IMG/VR virus record: IMGVR_UViG_3300018432_000570
Span: 1 to 62,168 of that record
Origin: a virus
Strand: one strand, 5' to 3'
DNA length: 62,168 nucleotides
Both the position numbers and the translations under genes were made by a program. Shown here in pieces: positions 17,873-27,067 of the stretch. Position 1 is the stretch's first letter. Every line of letters starts with the position of its first letter. Below the pieces are notes generated by a model, which was given only the letters and a program-made list of their open reading frames with translations, did no database searches and was not told the DNA's origin.

Positions 17873-17887
17873 GGGGCACCTCGGGAC
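17873..17887 (-). repeat. 15-bp repeat upstream of a late gene (copy A)
   Basis: On the minus strand it reads GTCCCGAGGTGCCCC, starting 16 bases upstream of the gene at 17857. The same 15 bases occur at 25631-25645 and 14 of them, inverted, at 38464-38477. Just upstream is a GACCTG/CAGGTC hairpin. Confidence 0.6.
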
Positions 17888-17899
17888 GACCTGCTTATA

Positions 17900-18646
17900 T
17901 CAGGTCCATTCAGTCATTGAAAGAGCCCAGCGCGTTTGACTTGGATTCTGGCGTTCGAACGCTTCGAACTTTTCAAAGAGTCCGTAATGGATCCGAGCGC
18001 CCAAGTTGGCGGTGTCTGCCGGGTCCTCAACCACCAGCACTGGCGAGGTCTCGCCTCGGTCCTTCGCTACGGTCCACAGTGCCTCTACCTCGGCGTCCGT
18101 GAGATCGCCAAAGGTCCAGCGATAGGCTGCCTTACGCGCTCCCTGTCCAATGCCAAAACCACCACCGAGAAGGCTTTCTTTGGCTCCGGTGTCGATCAAC
18201 TGCCGACCGCCGCCCCACTCGCGGTTGTGCGTCGGCTGAAAGGACAGGCCGAACAGAACGACGCCCGCGGAGGGATGAGTGCTCAGATTGCTTATCGAGA
18301 TCTGGAAATAGCGCTTCACAGCCGAAGCGGCCAGGCGGCTGAAGCCGTAAGGTGCCGCATTTGTCGGGGCGCCAGGAGCATAGAGATCCACCATGCCCGT
18401 TCCCATCCCGGTACCGCCCCTGAACGCTGATAGGAAACTGCCATTCATTCCGCCGACGAATATGGTATCGACGGTGACCGTCGCCCCCATATCAATATTC
18501 AACTCGAGGGTTCCGCTGCCGACCGTCCCAGTCCAGATTTCCTTCGGGTCGGGAGTGAGCAGGTTGGAAACCCCGGTCGAGAATGCCGGGATGGCGGCGG
18601 CCACCGACGAAATCGGCAATGGCTGGCAGATTAGCATGTTACTCAT
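17900..18646 (-). CDS. Phage tail-region protein, function unknown
   Basis: 248 residues. The N-terminal half has alternating hydrophobic strands (TLELNIDMGATVTVDTIFVG), and a Trp-rich C-terminal half, WTFGDLTDAEVEALWTVAKDRGE, then FEAFERQNPSQTRWALSMTE. Position after the large tail proteins suggests a baseplate or tail-tip component. Overlaps its upstream neighbour by 4 bases. Confidence 0.65.
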   Translation of the reverse strand: MSNMLICQPLPISSVAAAIPAFSTGVSNLLTPDPKEIWTGTVGSGTLELNIDMGATVTVDTIFVGGMNGSFLSAFRGGTGMGTGMVDLYAPGAPTNAAPYGFSRLAASAVKRYFQISISNLSTHPSAGVVLFGLSFQPTHNREWGGGRQLIDTGAKESLLGGGFGIGQGARKAAYRWTFGDLTDAEVEALWTVAKDRGETSPVLVVEDPADTANLGARIHYGLFEKFEAFERQNPSQTRWALSMTEWT

Positions 18647-19002
18647 GTCAGCTTCCTCAGAACCGTCAGATAGGTTCTCTCGACGTCGGCCGCCTCTTCA
18701 GCCCCAATAACGAAAACGGTGAGACCAGCATCGTAGCCGAGCTGCGCCACCGTTATTGTCACGGGGCGCCCGATCAGGTCGGAGCGAAGGCCCTTTACAT
18801 TGTGACGTTCAACCGCGAGGGGCCCTTCTAGGAAGTCTTGCTGTCGGGCGGCTTCGGTGGCCGCAGCCGATGAAAGCGCGAGGCAGCTTACGATTTCCGT
18901 CTCTGAGGCATCGACGCCCCACGCCGTCGCGATGCCGGTGTCCGTCGAGCTCGCGAAAAGTACCCCGCCTTTCAACCATGCGACCGTTCCAGCATCAACC
19001 AT
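18643..19002 (-). CDS. Phage tail-region protein, function unknown
   Basis: 119 residues, mostly beta/alpha with no recognisable motif. It overlaps both neighbours, so it is translated with them. Probably a small tail-tip or fibre-associated protein. Confidence 0.6.
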   Translation of the reverse strand: MVDAGTVAWLKGGVLFASSTDTGIATAWGVDASETEIVSCLALSSAAATEAARQQDFLEGPLAVERHNVKGLRSDLIGRPVTITVAQLGYDAGLTVFVIGAEEAADVERTYLTVLRKLT

Positions 19003-19591
19003 CCGCCGTCCCCTTCTCGACCGTGATCAGGCGGTCCCAATCCACGGCGGCGGCGGCTCGCTTCTCCTCTGCTGTCGTTGCCGCGGCGACGGCAGCCTTC
19101 GCGGACTCACGCCTGATCTCAACCGCAGAGCCTATGACGCGCCAGGCGTCAGCTCGAGCAACGACCATCCCCGCCATCTTTTCGACTTCAATACCGCGGG
19201 CCTTCGCGCCGCCGGTGATCATTGGGGCGTCGGCAGAATCGCCGCCGGCCAGGATAGCGCGCGCTTCCACCTCCTTGGCCATGTAGGTCATTTCCTGTCC
19301 GGGCTGGTCGGTGATGAAGCGGCAGCGGAACGCTCCGGCGGCCTCATCAATCGCCTTCAGAAGATCGGCTTCAAGGCGCACCAGGTCCGGTACGATCGCG
19401 CCATCCTCGAGTTGCTCGTACTCTTCCGGGTAACGGTCGAAATCCGCCGCGACCACAGCCCAATCCGGATAATTTTCCGGGTCGCGGACCATCTGCCGTT
19501 CGCCGCTCGCAGGCTCCTCGATGATGTGCCATGCATCCGGGTGCCTAGTCTCCGGATCCGGCGCTGGGGGCGGGTTCGCTTCATCGCTCAT
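18995..19591 (-). CDS. Possible tail-fibre chaperone (DUF4376-like)
   Basis: 198 residues. An N-terminal acidic region with WHIIEEPASGERQMVRDPENY, then a helical C-terminal domain with FITDQPGQEMTYMAKEVEA, AGMVVARADAWRVIG and an alanine-rich end. The Gln-x3-Tyr-x2-Lys and A-x-A-W pattern resembles DUF4376/tail-fibre assembly proteins. It lies directly after the large fibre-like gene, as such chaperones do. Assignment is tentative. Confidence 0.6.
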   Translation of the reverse strand: MSDEANPPPAPDPETRHPDAWHIIEEPASGERQMVRDPENYPDWAVVAADFDRYPEEYEQLEDGAIVPDLVRLEADLLKAIDEAAGAFRCRFITDQPGQEMTYMAKEVEARAILAGGDSADAPMITGGAKARGIEVEKMAGMVVARADAWRVIGSAVEIRRESAKAAVAAATTAEEKRAAAAVDWDRLITVEKGTADG

Positions 19592-22263
19592 GCCGTGATC
19601 ACCATGCTACCGGTTACAGTGTGATTGCGCGGGCCCGCCGTGATCCTGGCCATGACGCGATAGCTGTAGACCGAGCCAGCGGTCAGGCCCGTTTCTGCGA
19701 TCGCTCCGGCGAGGTTGCCATATTCGCCGCCGCCGTCGGCGCTGTTCCATGCCGAGGTCGCGCTGGCAGTGAGACTCGCCGGGCTTCCGACGTCGGTCCA
19801 GACGCTGGCGATGCTACGCTGAAGCTTGGCTTGCAGGGTCCAGCTACCATTGGCGCCGGAGTCCGGGAAATAGTCGGCGTTGATGCTAACGTTCACTGCT
19901 GTTTTTCCGGTCGGCATCGTGACGGCCAGCGCACCGGTGACGTCGACATAGGTGGTGCTGTTGACGTCGGTGAAGCCGCTGGTCTTCGAATTGAGGGTGC
20001 CCCCGCCCCCGCCCCCCACCGGGGCCGCCGCGATGTCCTTCTTGAACTTCATCGGCATCTGTGTCGGCACACCCTCGTGCACCGCGGTGAGCAGGAGTGT
20101 CGCCTCGTTGGTGCCGAGGCTGCTGGCGGTGAGCGTTCCTACGCCGGTCCCCGACATGGTCTTGCTGCCCGAGGCTGAGGTGAAGGTGTTGAAGGTGCCC
20201 TGGGTCACGGCATAGGTCCAGGTTACCCCTGCCGTGATCTCGACCCCCTGCTTGTAGAGCTTCCAACTGTAATCGCGCGGCAGGGTGTCAGTGGTGGTGC
20301 CCAGATAGTCGTAGGGAACGGCGATCTCCGGCGGCCCGAAGCCGATGAACCGGGGAGTGGTGGCGAAGGCCTCGGCATCCGTGAGGCGAATAGGAGGGCT
20401 CCACGTCCCGACCAGCGTCTCGTCAGCCTTTTGCTCCCCGTAGCTGACCCAGATCGGGTCCGTGCCGATGAGGACCGGGCTGGGGCCGAAGGCCACCGTG
20501 TTGACCGCGCTGTTGGCCTCGTTGAAACTGGAGTCCAGGTAGAGCGCCGTGGCGGCGGCTATGGTGGGTGTCGGCGCGCCGACCAGCGCCGTTCCGTTCT
20601 TGACGAGGGTCACGGTCGATCCGATTCGCTTCAGGCCGAGGGTGTCGCCGGTCGTATAGGTCCCGAACGGGCCGGTAAGGGTGCCGCTCAGGTTCGCGTG
20701 AAGAGTGCCGGACGAGGTTACCCACATCGCGACGTCGATGCCCGTGTAATTATTGTCCGTGGCAGGGTCGGTATTGAAGCCGATCATCAGGTTCGCGGTC
20801 GTCTGGCTCGCTTTGAACGACACCTCGATGTCGCCGGCATGCGACTCAAGGGACCTGAAGCTTTGATCCCATGAGCCGCCGGCTCCCGTTTTGGTAAAAG
20901 TGGTATTGTTCGCGGAGGCCGCCAAGCCGGATGAGCTCGCCGAAGTGAAGATCCCGCTTGGCTTCGGGCTCCAACTCGTCGGCGTGCCGTTGCCTGTTGG
21001 GGTGGCTGGCTGAGTGGCGGATCGCTTGTAGACCGGCGTCATGTTGCGGCCAGCACCGTCGGCTATGCCATCCAGCTTAGCCCCGGAAGCAGGGTCCATC
21101 TGAAGCAACGACGCCGCGATTTCACCATCGCCATGGAGGCGATAGGAGCGCTGAAAGCCCACTCGCCGCGTCTTGACGGGTGGGAAGGTGCGCTCGCGAT
21201 CGACGTGGTCGGAGGCGATGCTTTCGACAGGCGAAGAAAATGTGATCTCTCGCAGCGTGATCGTGCCTGCACCTGCGTTGAAGATCCAAAGCAGCGAGAC
21301 GCCCATAAGCAGCCGGTTCAGGACGGCATTAATGTTCTCGTCTTCATCGAGGTGGATTCCGGCTGCTCCGGACCGCCATGCGGCCGCAGTGGCCGTATTG
21401 GTGATCGCCGGGCCAGAAGCGGCGGCGAGAATGGCGGCGGCGATCTCTGGCGCCGTCTCGACATATCCGGCCCCTATCTCGCCCTTGACGTCCGCGGTCA
21501 GGGGGCCGGCCGGCTGCGTCCACCACTTCACGCAAGCGATCGATGGGGCGACGCACCCCGAACCCTGGACGGGCGTCGACGCAATGAGAGCGGTCAAGGT
21601 AGCGGCAACTGATCCGGCCCACGAGATGACGGTCGGCGCGGGACTGGCATCCCGGCCCATGTCCCGCACCACCTCGAAGGATTGCCATTTAAAGTTAGGA
21701 TCTCCGAACTCATAGATGTTGTTCGCCTTGTCGAGGATGTTTCCAGGGATATTAAAGACCCGGCCCCATGCGCGTCTCTTGGCACGGCCAGTTGCTTCGG
21801 ATCCGCCTTCTGCGGCGCCCGTCCCGGCAAAGCGCGCGGTAACGACGGGCCGGTCCAGTCCCACACTGAGGTCAGCAAGGGTGATCACGAGCTGATGACT
21901 CTTCGGAACGGCGTCTGCCACCCTGCCGGTCAGGCGAGTGGTGAAGACGGCGGTGTCTTCGTCTCCCTCTTCGGCGGTAATGGTGGCCCCAGGCCAGTAA
22001 TAGGCGGCGGCCGAAGCAAGGTCCGCTTTTGTCGACGGCGCCCATGAAAGCACGCCCGTGGCCGGCACGACCCCGCCGGTCCATCCGTTTTCATCCCATC
22101 CGATTGCCGCCGATAGCTTGAGAAGTTTCGTCAAGCCCGCACGAAAGTGGTTGCTCGAATAGTAATGGGGCTTCGAATGGCCTCCGCCGGCCATACGAAA
22201 TGCGGTCGCGACACCCGTGCCGGCAACTCGAGGTTGAGCAGTGAGGTGCAGGACCTTAGTCAA
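19588..22263 (-). CDS. Large tail tip/receptor-binding protein
   Basis: 891 residues from TTG 22263, which overlaps the tape-measure stop by 8 bases; the first ATG (22194) would cut a conserved-looking N-terminus (HLTAQPRVAGTG...MAGGGHSKPHYY). The N-terminal 430 residues look like a central tail-tip protein. A lectin-like beta domain follows at about 500-620 (DIEVSFKASQTTANLMIGF, TDNNYTGIDVAMWV). The C-terminus has Gly/Thr-rich beta modules (STTYVDVTGALAVTMPTGK). Inferred to attach the tail fibre structure and contact the host surface. Confidence 0.75.
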   Translation of the reverse strand: MTKVLHLTAQPRVAGTGVATAFRMAGGGHSKPHYYSSNHFRAGLTKLLKLSAAIGWDENGWTGGVVPATGVLSWAPSTKADLASAAAYYWPGATITAEEGDEDTAVFTTRLTGRVADAVPKSHQLVITLADLSVGLDRPVVTARFAGTGAAEGGSEATGRAKRRAWGRVFNIPGNILDKANNIYEFGDPNFKWQSFEVVRDMGRDASPAPTVISWAGSVAATLTALIASTPVQGSGCVAPSIACVKWWTQPAGPLTADVKGEIGAGYVETAPEIAAAILAAASGPAITNTATAAAWRSGAAGIHLDEDENINAVLNRLLMGVSLLWIFNAGAGTITLREITFSSPVESIASDHVDRERTFPPVKTRRVGFQRSYRLHGDGEIAASLLQMDPASGAKLDGIADGAGRNMTPVYKRSATQPATPTGNGTPTSWSPKPSGIFTSASSSGLAASANNTTFTKTGAGGSWDQSFRSLESHAGDIEVSFKASQTTANLMIGFNTDPATDNNYTGIDVAMWVTSSGTLHANLSGTLTGPFGTYTTGDTLGLKRIGSTVTLVKNGTALVGAPTPTIAAATALYLDSSFNEANSAVNTVAFGPSPVLIGTDPIWVSYGEQKADETLVGTWSPPIRLTDAEAFATTPRFIGFGPPEIAVPYDYLGTTTDTLPRDYSWKLYKQGVEITAGVTWTYAVTQGTFNTFTSASGSKTMSGTGVGTLTASSLGTNEATLLLTAVHEGVPTQMPMKFKKDIAAAPVGGGGGGTLNSKTSGFTDVNSTTYVDVTGALAVTMPTGKTAVNVSINADYFPDSGANGSWTLQAKLQRSIASVWTDVGSPASLTASATSAWNSADGGGEYGNLAGAIAETGLTAGSVYSYRVMARITAGPRNHTVTGSMVITA

Positions 22264-25200
22264 GGGCCAAGTTTGCTTCGTAATAGGTGCGCGCACCGGC
22301 AGCGCCCGCAGCCGAGCTCGCAGCGCCAATGAGCGCGGCAAGTTTTCCGTCCATCCCGCGCAAGACGGTAATCATCTCGGCATTCTGGTTGTTGTTCTCG
22401 TTTAGATGCTCATTGGTTTGTGCCTGCCCTTCCTGGGCTAGACGGACACGCTCGGACTCGAGCTGGATCACCCGCTCTGCGCCGGTGATCGCCGTCTGAC
22501 GATCCGATGCAAACTCCCCCCCGGCCGTGCCGAAGGCCGATCGCGATAGCTCGATCAAGCGCCGGCTGAGATCAGCCAGCTTGTCGGCGGCACCGTCGAC
22601 CCCTGCCTCTGCGTCAGCTCGAGCGGTGGATATCTCCCCAAGCAGCTTGGTCCGTTGGTCGGTCAGCGAGCCCTCGAACAGGTCGCCGAAGCTGATATCG
22701 CTGAGCAAGGCCTTGAGGCTGCCAACGCGGGCCCCTAAGACATCCTCGACCAGCTTCGCCCGATCTTCGGCTGTGCGCTTCTCCAGCGCTACGACGTCAA
22801 AGCCGTATTCCCGGGCAATGCGAAGCCGCTCTTGGGCCTGGCGCTCAAAGTCTTTGAACTGCCGACCCATGGTCCCACCTAGATCGCTGAGAAGATCTTC
22901 AACCTCCTGGACCTTCAGGGCTTCCCGAAGAGCTTTGTCGATATTCGGAGACGAGCCGATGGCTCGTTGTACCGCAGCCGACAGCCCGACGATCGCGCCA
23001 TCCTTGATCGCATCGCCCAGCGCCGCAGCATAAGCTGCGGCTTCGTCCTTGCCGAAGTCCAGGGCCCCCTTTTTGGTTTTGGTGATGCCCTTACCGCTCG
23101 GGTCAACGCGATACTTTCCATCTCGCATGCCCACGGAAACCGCAAAGCTCCCGAGCGAGCCGCCGAGCGCCTCAGATATCTGCAAGAGGCTAGCCTGGAC
23201 ACCCTGCGCTCCCCCTAGTGCCGCGTCCTTGTATTTTGAACTGTTGCCGCGAACGGAGGGGTCGTCGAATGCGTTTGTGATGGTGGCGCTGCCCCGCCTG
23301 GAAGGAATGGCCGCGTTGATCAGCAGGTTGCCGCCAATGCCGAACATCCCCCCTGCCCGATTCTTGATCCCCAAAGCGCTGCTGAGGGAGCTGGTGATCG
23401 CCATAGTCGCCGCGGCATAGGGCAGCGCCTGACTGATACCCTGGACCGACGTTCCAAGCTTCACGAGGCCCCTATTCATGACGTCCTTGAGATGATCGAT
23501 CGCCTTCCCGAAAGATTTCGCCATCGCCGAGTTCGGGTCTCCGCCGCCGCTCAGCATATCCAGCATGGCGCCGAACTTGCCGCCAACCCCGCCGAAGTTC
23601 CCGGACTGGAGACCAACCAAGGTCCCCATGATGTCGCCGAGGATGTTGCCGACTTTGCCGCCCAGCGCGGCCGATATAGCGCGAGCCGCTTCTATCCCCT
23701 CTCGCTCGAATTCCCTTGCGCCCCGGCGGCTCGCCTCCTCCAGCCTGTCGCCGGCATCGCGTCCCACCCGCTCTGCAGCTTCGGACATCGTGTCCTCGTA
23801 GGATTTGGCGAAGTCTCCGCCGGTCACGCGGTCGATCAGCGCGGCATCGGCCTTCTTTTGCGCCTCGATCTGCTGACGTGATGCCTCCAGGCCAAGGGAT
23901 ATGGCCTGGCCGTCGGACAGGAAGCCCTTGCGGTTCAGCTCCGCAATTCGGTCGAGCTGGTCGGCATATTTCTCCGCCGCCGCTCGGGCCGGATCAAAGG
24001 CGCCGACTACCAAACCCAGCGACCGCTCAAGCTCCTCGATCGCTCGCCGGGCTTCATCGGCCGCGCGCTTCGCTTCATCTGCAAGCCGCTTCGATTCGCG
24101 ATTGACGTCGCTCTCGGAGTCTAGCGCAGCATCGCCCGCGTTGACCTTGAAGCGCCCTTTTGCCGGGTCGACATATTTCCCGCCTGAGATGACGGAATAG
24201 TGAAGATGGGCGCCGGTGCTGTTGCCGGTATTGCCCGACCGCGCGAAGGCGTCCCCAGCGGCCAATTGCGTGCCAACCCTGACCGCGCTCGTATCGCTCA
24301 GGTGGCCGAACTTCGTTTTCGTGCCGGCGCCGTGGTCGATGACGACATACTTGCCGAGCTTAGCGTCAAAGCCGACCGCCTCGACCGTTCCGACCGCCGG
24401 TGCCCGGACGGATGTCCCAGAAGGAACGGCGAAGTCGAGGCCCCGGTGGAAGGTCGAAGCGCCGGCCTTCGGCGCGGCCCTGGCTCCAAAGCCCGAGCTG
24501 ATGCGCCCATCAACGGGGTTGAGGAACGTGGCCATCTCAGGGCCAACCTTAGACTTCCTTTTTGCCTGCTGTTCCTCCTTGCGGGCAACATCGAGAGCCG
24601 CGTCGCGGGCCTTGGTCGCTTTTTCGAGTTCCTTCCGATACGTGGCGGTGTTGATCGTGTGTACGGTGAGCTGCTCGTTTAGCCGGCCCAGCGTCCGTTC
24701 GTAATCACCCGTTATTTTTGCCGTTTTGCTTGTCGCCTCTGCAACCTCCCGCTGCAAAATTGGCAACGCGGAGCGCGCGTAGGCCTTTTCTGCGACCTTA
24801 GTTGCTTCACTAAGCTTAGTGATCTCAACTTCAATCCGTCGGATCTCTCCCATTTTCTGCGTCACGATCGATAGCCCGGCGTCGCCCCCACCGGCCATAG
24901 CCGCCGCCAACTCCAGGTCGGCTTTAGCCTGCTCAAGCGCAGATTTCGCGGCCTCCCGGCGTCGCCTAGCCTCAATTACAAACCCGGCGGCAGTCGCAAG
25001 TGCTTGCTCCTCCCCTTGCTGAGATGTTTGCGTCTGCCTCTTGGTTGCGGCGTCGAGATCGTCGATTGCCTTGGTGAGCTCCCGAGCCGATAGCTTTTGA
25101 ATATCGAAGGCCTTGCCTGCGTCTTCCGCTTCCTCGCCGCTTTCGAAAAGAGACGCGCCGAGCGAGACCAGGCCGGTGATCGCTCCAGATATCGCCAGCC

Positions 25201-25606
25201 CTAGGACTCCGCCCAAGGCCCCGGCCACCGGCCCCAATATTGCACCAAACTTCCCCGCACTCGCACCGACCTTCGACAGCTTGTCGCCTAGGTTGAGCGC
25301 CTCGACGCCCGAATCAGCTAGCCCGCTGGCCGTATCTTTCAGGGTGTCGCCAAGCGACGAGCTGGCGGTCTCCGCCTGCTGCTGCGCTCCTGCTGACTTG
25401 GCAAGCTCGGCACTCTGAGCGGCGGCGGCCGCCCGAACCTCGTGGAAAGCCTTCGCCAGCTTATCGACGGGGGCGGTAGACGCCTGCTGGCCGGCAGAGC
25501 CCGCAGCCTTATTGAGGTCGGTTATTGCCCCCTTTGCTTCACCGACAGCGGACTTAAGGCCACTTGCGTCGGCGACTAGCTTGGCACTGACAATGAACTC
25601 GGCCAC
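22256..25606 (-). CDS. Tail tape-measure protein with embedded M23 peptidase
   Basis: 1116 residues from GTG 25606. Long coiled-coil/alanine-rich segments and a central hydrophobic stretch (FGAILGPVAGALGGVLGLAI) are typical tape-measure features. Residues about 365-475 form a lysostaphin-like M23 domain: HRGLDFAVPSGTSVRAPAVG, VVIDHGAGTKTKFGHL and GAHLHYSV carry the zinc ligands (His/Asp and HLH). Known: the tape measure sets tail length; embedded peptidases open peptidoglycan during DNA entry. Length predicts a tail of about 170 nm by the usual 0.15 nm per residue rule. Confidence 0.9.
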   Translation of the reverse strand: MAEFIVSAKLVADASGLKSAVGEAKGAITDLNKAAGSAGQQASTAPVDKLAKAFHEVRAAAAAQSAELAKSAGAQQQAETASSSLGDTLKDTASGLADSGVEALNLGDKLSKVGASAGKFGAILGPVAGALGGVLGLAISGAITGLVSLGASLFESGEEAEDAGKAFDIQKLSARELTKAIDDLDAATKRQTQTSQQGEEQALATAAGFVIEARRRREAAKSALEQAKADLELAAAMAGGGDAGLSIVTQKMGEIRRIEVEITKLSEATKVAEKAYARSALPILQREVAEATSKTAKITGDYERTLGRLNEQLTVHTINTATYRKELEKATKARDAALDVARKEEQQAKRKSKVGPEMATFLNPVDGRISSGFGARAAPKAGASTFHRGLDFAVPSGTSVRAPAVGTVEAVGFDAKLGKYVVIDHGAGTKTKFGHLSDTSAVRVGTQLAAGDAFARSGNTGNSTGAHLHYSVISGGKYVDPAKGRFKVNAGDAALDSESDVNRESKRLADEAKRAADEARRAIEELERSLGLVVGAFDPARAAAEKYADQLDRIAELNRKGFLSDGQAISLGLEASRQQIEAQKKADAALIDRVTGGDFAKSYEDTMSEAAERVGRDAGDRLEEASRRGAREFEREGIEAARAISAALGGKVGNILGDIMGTLVGLQSGNFGGVGGKFGAMLDMLSGGGDPNSAMAKSFGKAIDHLKDVMNRGLVKLGTSVQGISQALPYAAATMAITSSLSSALGIKNRAGGMFGIGGNLLINAAIPSRRGSATITNAFDDPSVRGNSSKYKDAALGGAQGVQASLLQISEALGGSLGSFAVSVGMRDGKYRVDPSGKGITKTKKGALDFGKDEAAAYAAALGDAIKDGAIVGLSAAVQRAIGSSPNIDKALREALKVQEVEDLLSDLGGTMGRQFKDFERQAQERLRIAREYGFDVVALEKRTAEDRAKLVEDVLGARVGSLKALLSDISFGDLFEGSLTDQRTKLLGEISTARADAEAGVDGAADKLADLSRRLIELSRSAFGTAGGEFASDRQTAITGAERVIQLESERVRLAQEGQAQTNEHLNENNNQNAEMITVLRGMDGKLAALIGAASSAAGAAGARTYYEANLALD

Positions 25607-25630
25607 GCGGAAAAGGCACCCTCGCTAAGC

Positions 25631-25645
25631 GGGGCACCTCGGGAC
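25631..25645 (-). repeat. 15-bp repeat upstream of the tape measure (copy B)
   Basis: GTCCCGAGGTGCCCC on the minus strand, 25 bases before the tape-measure start; identical to copy A. Confidence 0.6.
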
Positions 25646-25675
25646 TTGACACGGATGCCACAAACCAGCGTCTAA
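25646..25675 (+). promoter_or_regulatory. Possible rightward promoter of the inserted membrane-protein gene
   Basis: Perfect TTGACA at 25646-25651, 18-base spacer, weak GTCTAA at 25670-25675, then 27 bases to the ATG at 25703. It abuts repeat copy B. Confidence 0.35.
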
Positions 25676-25702
25676 GACAACCCGCCATCCAGGGAGGCTG
25701 CA

Positions 25703-26041
25703 ATGCGCGTGCTGGGCATCTCGTTAATCGTCGTCGGTGCAATCTTGATGGGGGGCGGCTACCTTTATGATCCCTATGTCCGCTATGGTCGGGACGAGAT
25801 CCTATCGAAGCAAATAGAGGCAATGAACGAGGCGTCGATAAAGCGCAACATGGGCATACCGACCGCCCTGCCGGACGATTCCGACTTTCCACCCCAGGTG
25901 TACAACGCAGACCGTGCGCAAACTCGGCTCCTTATCTTTGGGGGAGGGGCGACATTGCTGATCGTCGGCTCCATATTCTTGGCCTCTGGGTCGCGAAGGC
26001 GGCGGGGCAACCCTCCACAGGACATCACGCCCCCACCTTGA
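25703..26041 (+). CDS. Two-helix membrane protein, candidate lysogenic-conversion gene
   Basis: 112 residues with a membrane helix at each end (VLGISLIVVGAILMGGGYLY; LLIFGGGATLLIVGSIFLA) and a polar loop between, ending in a basic tail. AGGGAGG precedes the ATG. It is the only plus-strand gene inside the 23-kb minus-strand late operon and has its own promoter candidate, the layout of a moron. Function unknown; superinfection exclusion is a possibility, not shown. Confidence 0.7.
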   Translation: MRVLGISLIVVGAILMGGGYLYDPYVRYGRDEILSKQIEAMNEASIKRNMGIPTALPDDSDFPPQVYNADRAQTRLLIFGGGATLLIVGSIFLASGSRRRRGNPPQDITPPP

Positions 26042-26118
26042 TCCGATTTTGCCGTGATCGGGACCCTCCTCGTTTGCTCAGGAGCAGTTTTGAAGGCGCT
26101 CAGCAGCCTGCGGCGGGA

Positions 26119-26436
26119 CTAGGTCTCTTCCTCGTCCTGCTCCTCCGGTGGATCAACAGCCTGCACAGCTAGGATTAAGACTTCATCTGCCGTGTAAGTG
26201 TAGGTTACCCACAGATCGGGAGTGCCCGCAAAAACATCCCCCGCGAGGACATACGCCCGGTACGGCCTCGCAGTCCCAACCTTGGTCACACTACCCTTTG
26301 GTTCTGGGTTACGGGCGAGCAGCCACTTCAAGGCGTTCCACGCCTCCTCGAAGCGAGGGTGCTTCTCCGTGTAAAGGTCGAGGTATTCGGATACGTCGAG
26401 CGCTTCCACGATTTCCCGTAGTGCTTGCCAGGCCAA
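26119..26436 (-). CDS. Toxin candidate of a Panacea-type toxin-antitoxin pair
   Basis: 105 residues from TTG 26436, one base after the antitoxin stop. An N-terminal helix (ALREIVEALDVSEYLDLYTE), then LKWLLARNPEPKGSVTKVG and beta strands RPYRAYVLAG, DLWVTYTYTADEVLILAVQ, ending in an acidic tail. This strand pattern resembles RelE/HigB-fold mRNA interferases, though no catalytic set is obvious. The pairing with a Panacea-domain protein is the main evidence. It is the distal gene of a two-gene unit with its own promoter. Confidence 0.6.
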   Translation of the reverse strand: MAWQALREIVEALDVSEYLDLYTEKHPRFEEAWNALKWLLARNPEPKGSVTKVGTARPYRAYVLAGDVFAGTPDLWVTYTYTADEVLILAVQAVDPPEEQDEEET

Positions 26437-26437
26437 G

Positions 26438-26971
26438 TTACGTCGCCTGCGCCTCGTAGCGCGAGATCGCAGTGTCGGCCCAATCGATCACGGTCGGGGT
26501 CATTCGCCCTGGTGACGAGGCCAAGGTAGCCCAGAGGGGAATCTCTTCCCCGATGTTCGCCGCTTCCCACACTTGATCGTGCGAGAGCTCACTAATCGAC
26601 TCAGCCGTGTGGCCGTAGCAGATCTCTGATCGGATCTCGTCCACGAGGGCGATCTCCTTCGCGGAGAGCGAGGAGATATCCGGCTCAGTCAGAGCCACAA
26701 AGTCCTTCATGGAATGACCGAAACGGTCACGATCGCGGATCACTATGGCATTCTCATGCTCCAGCTCACCGAGCATTGCCAGAATGTGCTTCGGAACCGG
26801 CCCATGTTGACGCTTCACGTAGGCCCCGCCCGTGACGGAGGCACCTTCGCCGCGATATGCAAACGTATCTACGTACCAAAGAATCTTATTGAGCCGGACG
26901 GCGCCTAGGCGCGACGAATCGCTTTTCGCGATCACGTAGTGCACCAGCGCTTTGAATTTCGAACGGTTCAT
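26438..26971 (-). CDS. Panacea (SocA-like, DUF4065) antitoxin
   Basis: 177 residues; AGGTG precedes the ATG and TATAAT lies 16 bases upstream. Family signature residues are clear: RLGAVRLNKILWYVDTFAYR near 30-49, TGGAYVKRQHGPVPKHI, then a C-terminal region with HDQVWEAA...PLWATL. Known: Panacea domains neutralise many unrelated toxins, each paired with a small downstream gene. The pair sits between the tail chaperones and the tape measure and is not part of tail assembly. Likely roles are prophage maintenance or abortive infection of competing phages. Confidence 0.8.
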   Translation of the reverse strand: MNRSKFKALVHYVIAKSDSSRLGAVRLNKILWYVDTFAYRGEGASVTGGAYVKRQHGPVPKHILAMLGELEHENAIVIRDRDRFGHSMKDFVALTEPDISSLSAKEIALVDEIRSEICYGHTAESISELSHDQVWEAANIGEEIPLWATLASSPGRMTPTVIDWADTAISRYEAQAT

Positions 26972-26987
26972 TTTACACCTAACTAAG

Positions 26988-26993
26988 ATTATA
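26988..26993 (-). promoter_or_regulatory. -10 element of the toxin-antitoxin unit
   Basis: Perfect TATAAT on the minus strand, preceded by TGCA (near-extended -10). No good -35 hexamer is seen at normal spacing. Transcription would begin about 10 bases before the ATG, making the unit independent of the late promoter. Confidence 0.5.
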
Positions 26994-27032
26994 TGCAAAG
27001 CTCTAATACCAGATTTGACTCCGGCTTTGAAA

Positions 27033-27067
27033 CCGATTACGAGGCTCCCACGTCGCCGAGTAATCGG
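27033..27067. other. Inverted repeat in the gene-free stretch before the toxin-antitoxin unit
   Basis: CCGATTAC (27033-27040) pairs with GTAATCGG (27060-27067) around 19 bases. It lies in the 234-base gap 26994-27227, which has no gene that I can support and lower coding character than its surroundings. It could terminate late transcripts or be the scar of the module's insertion. Confidence 0.35.
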
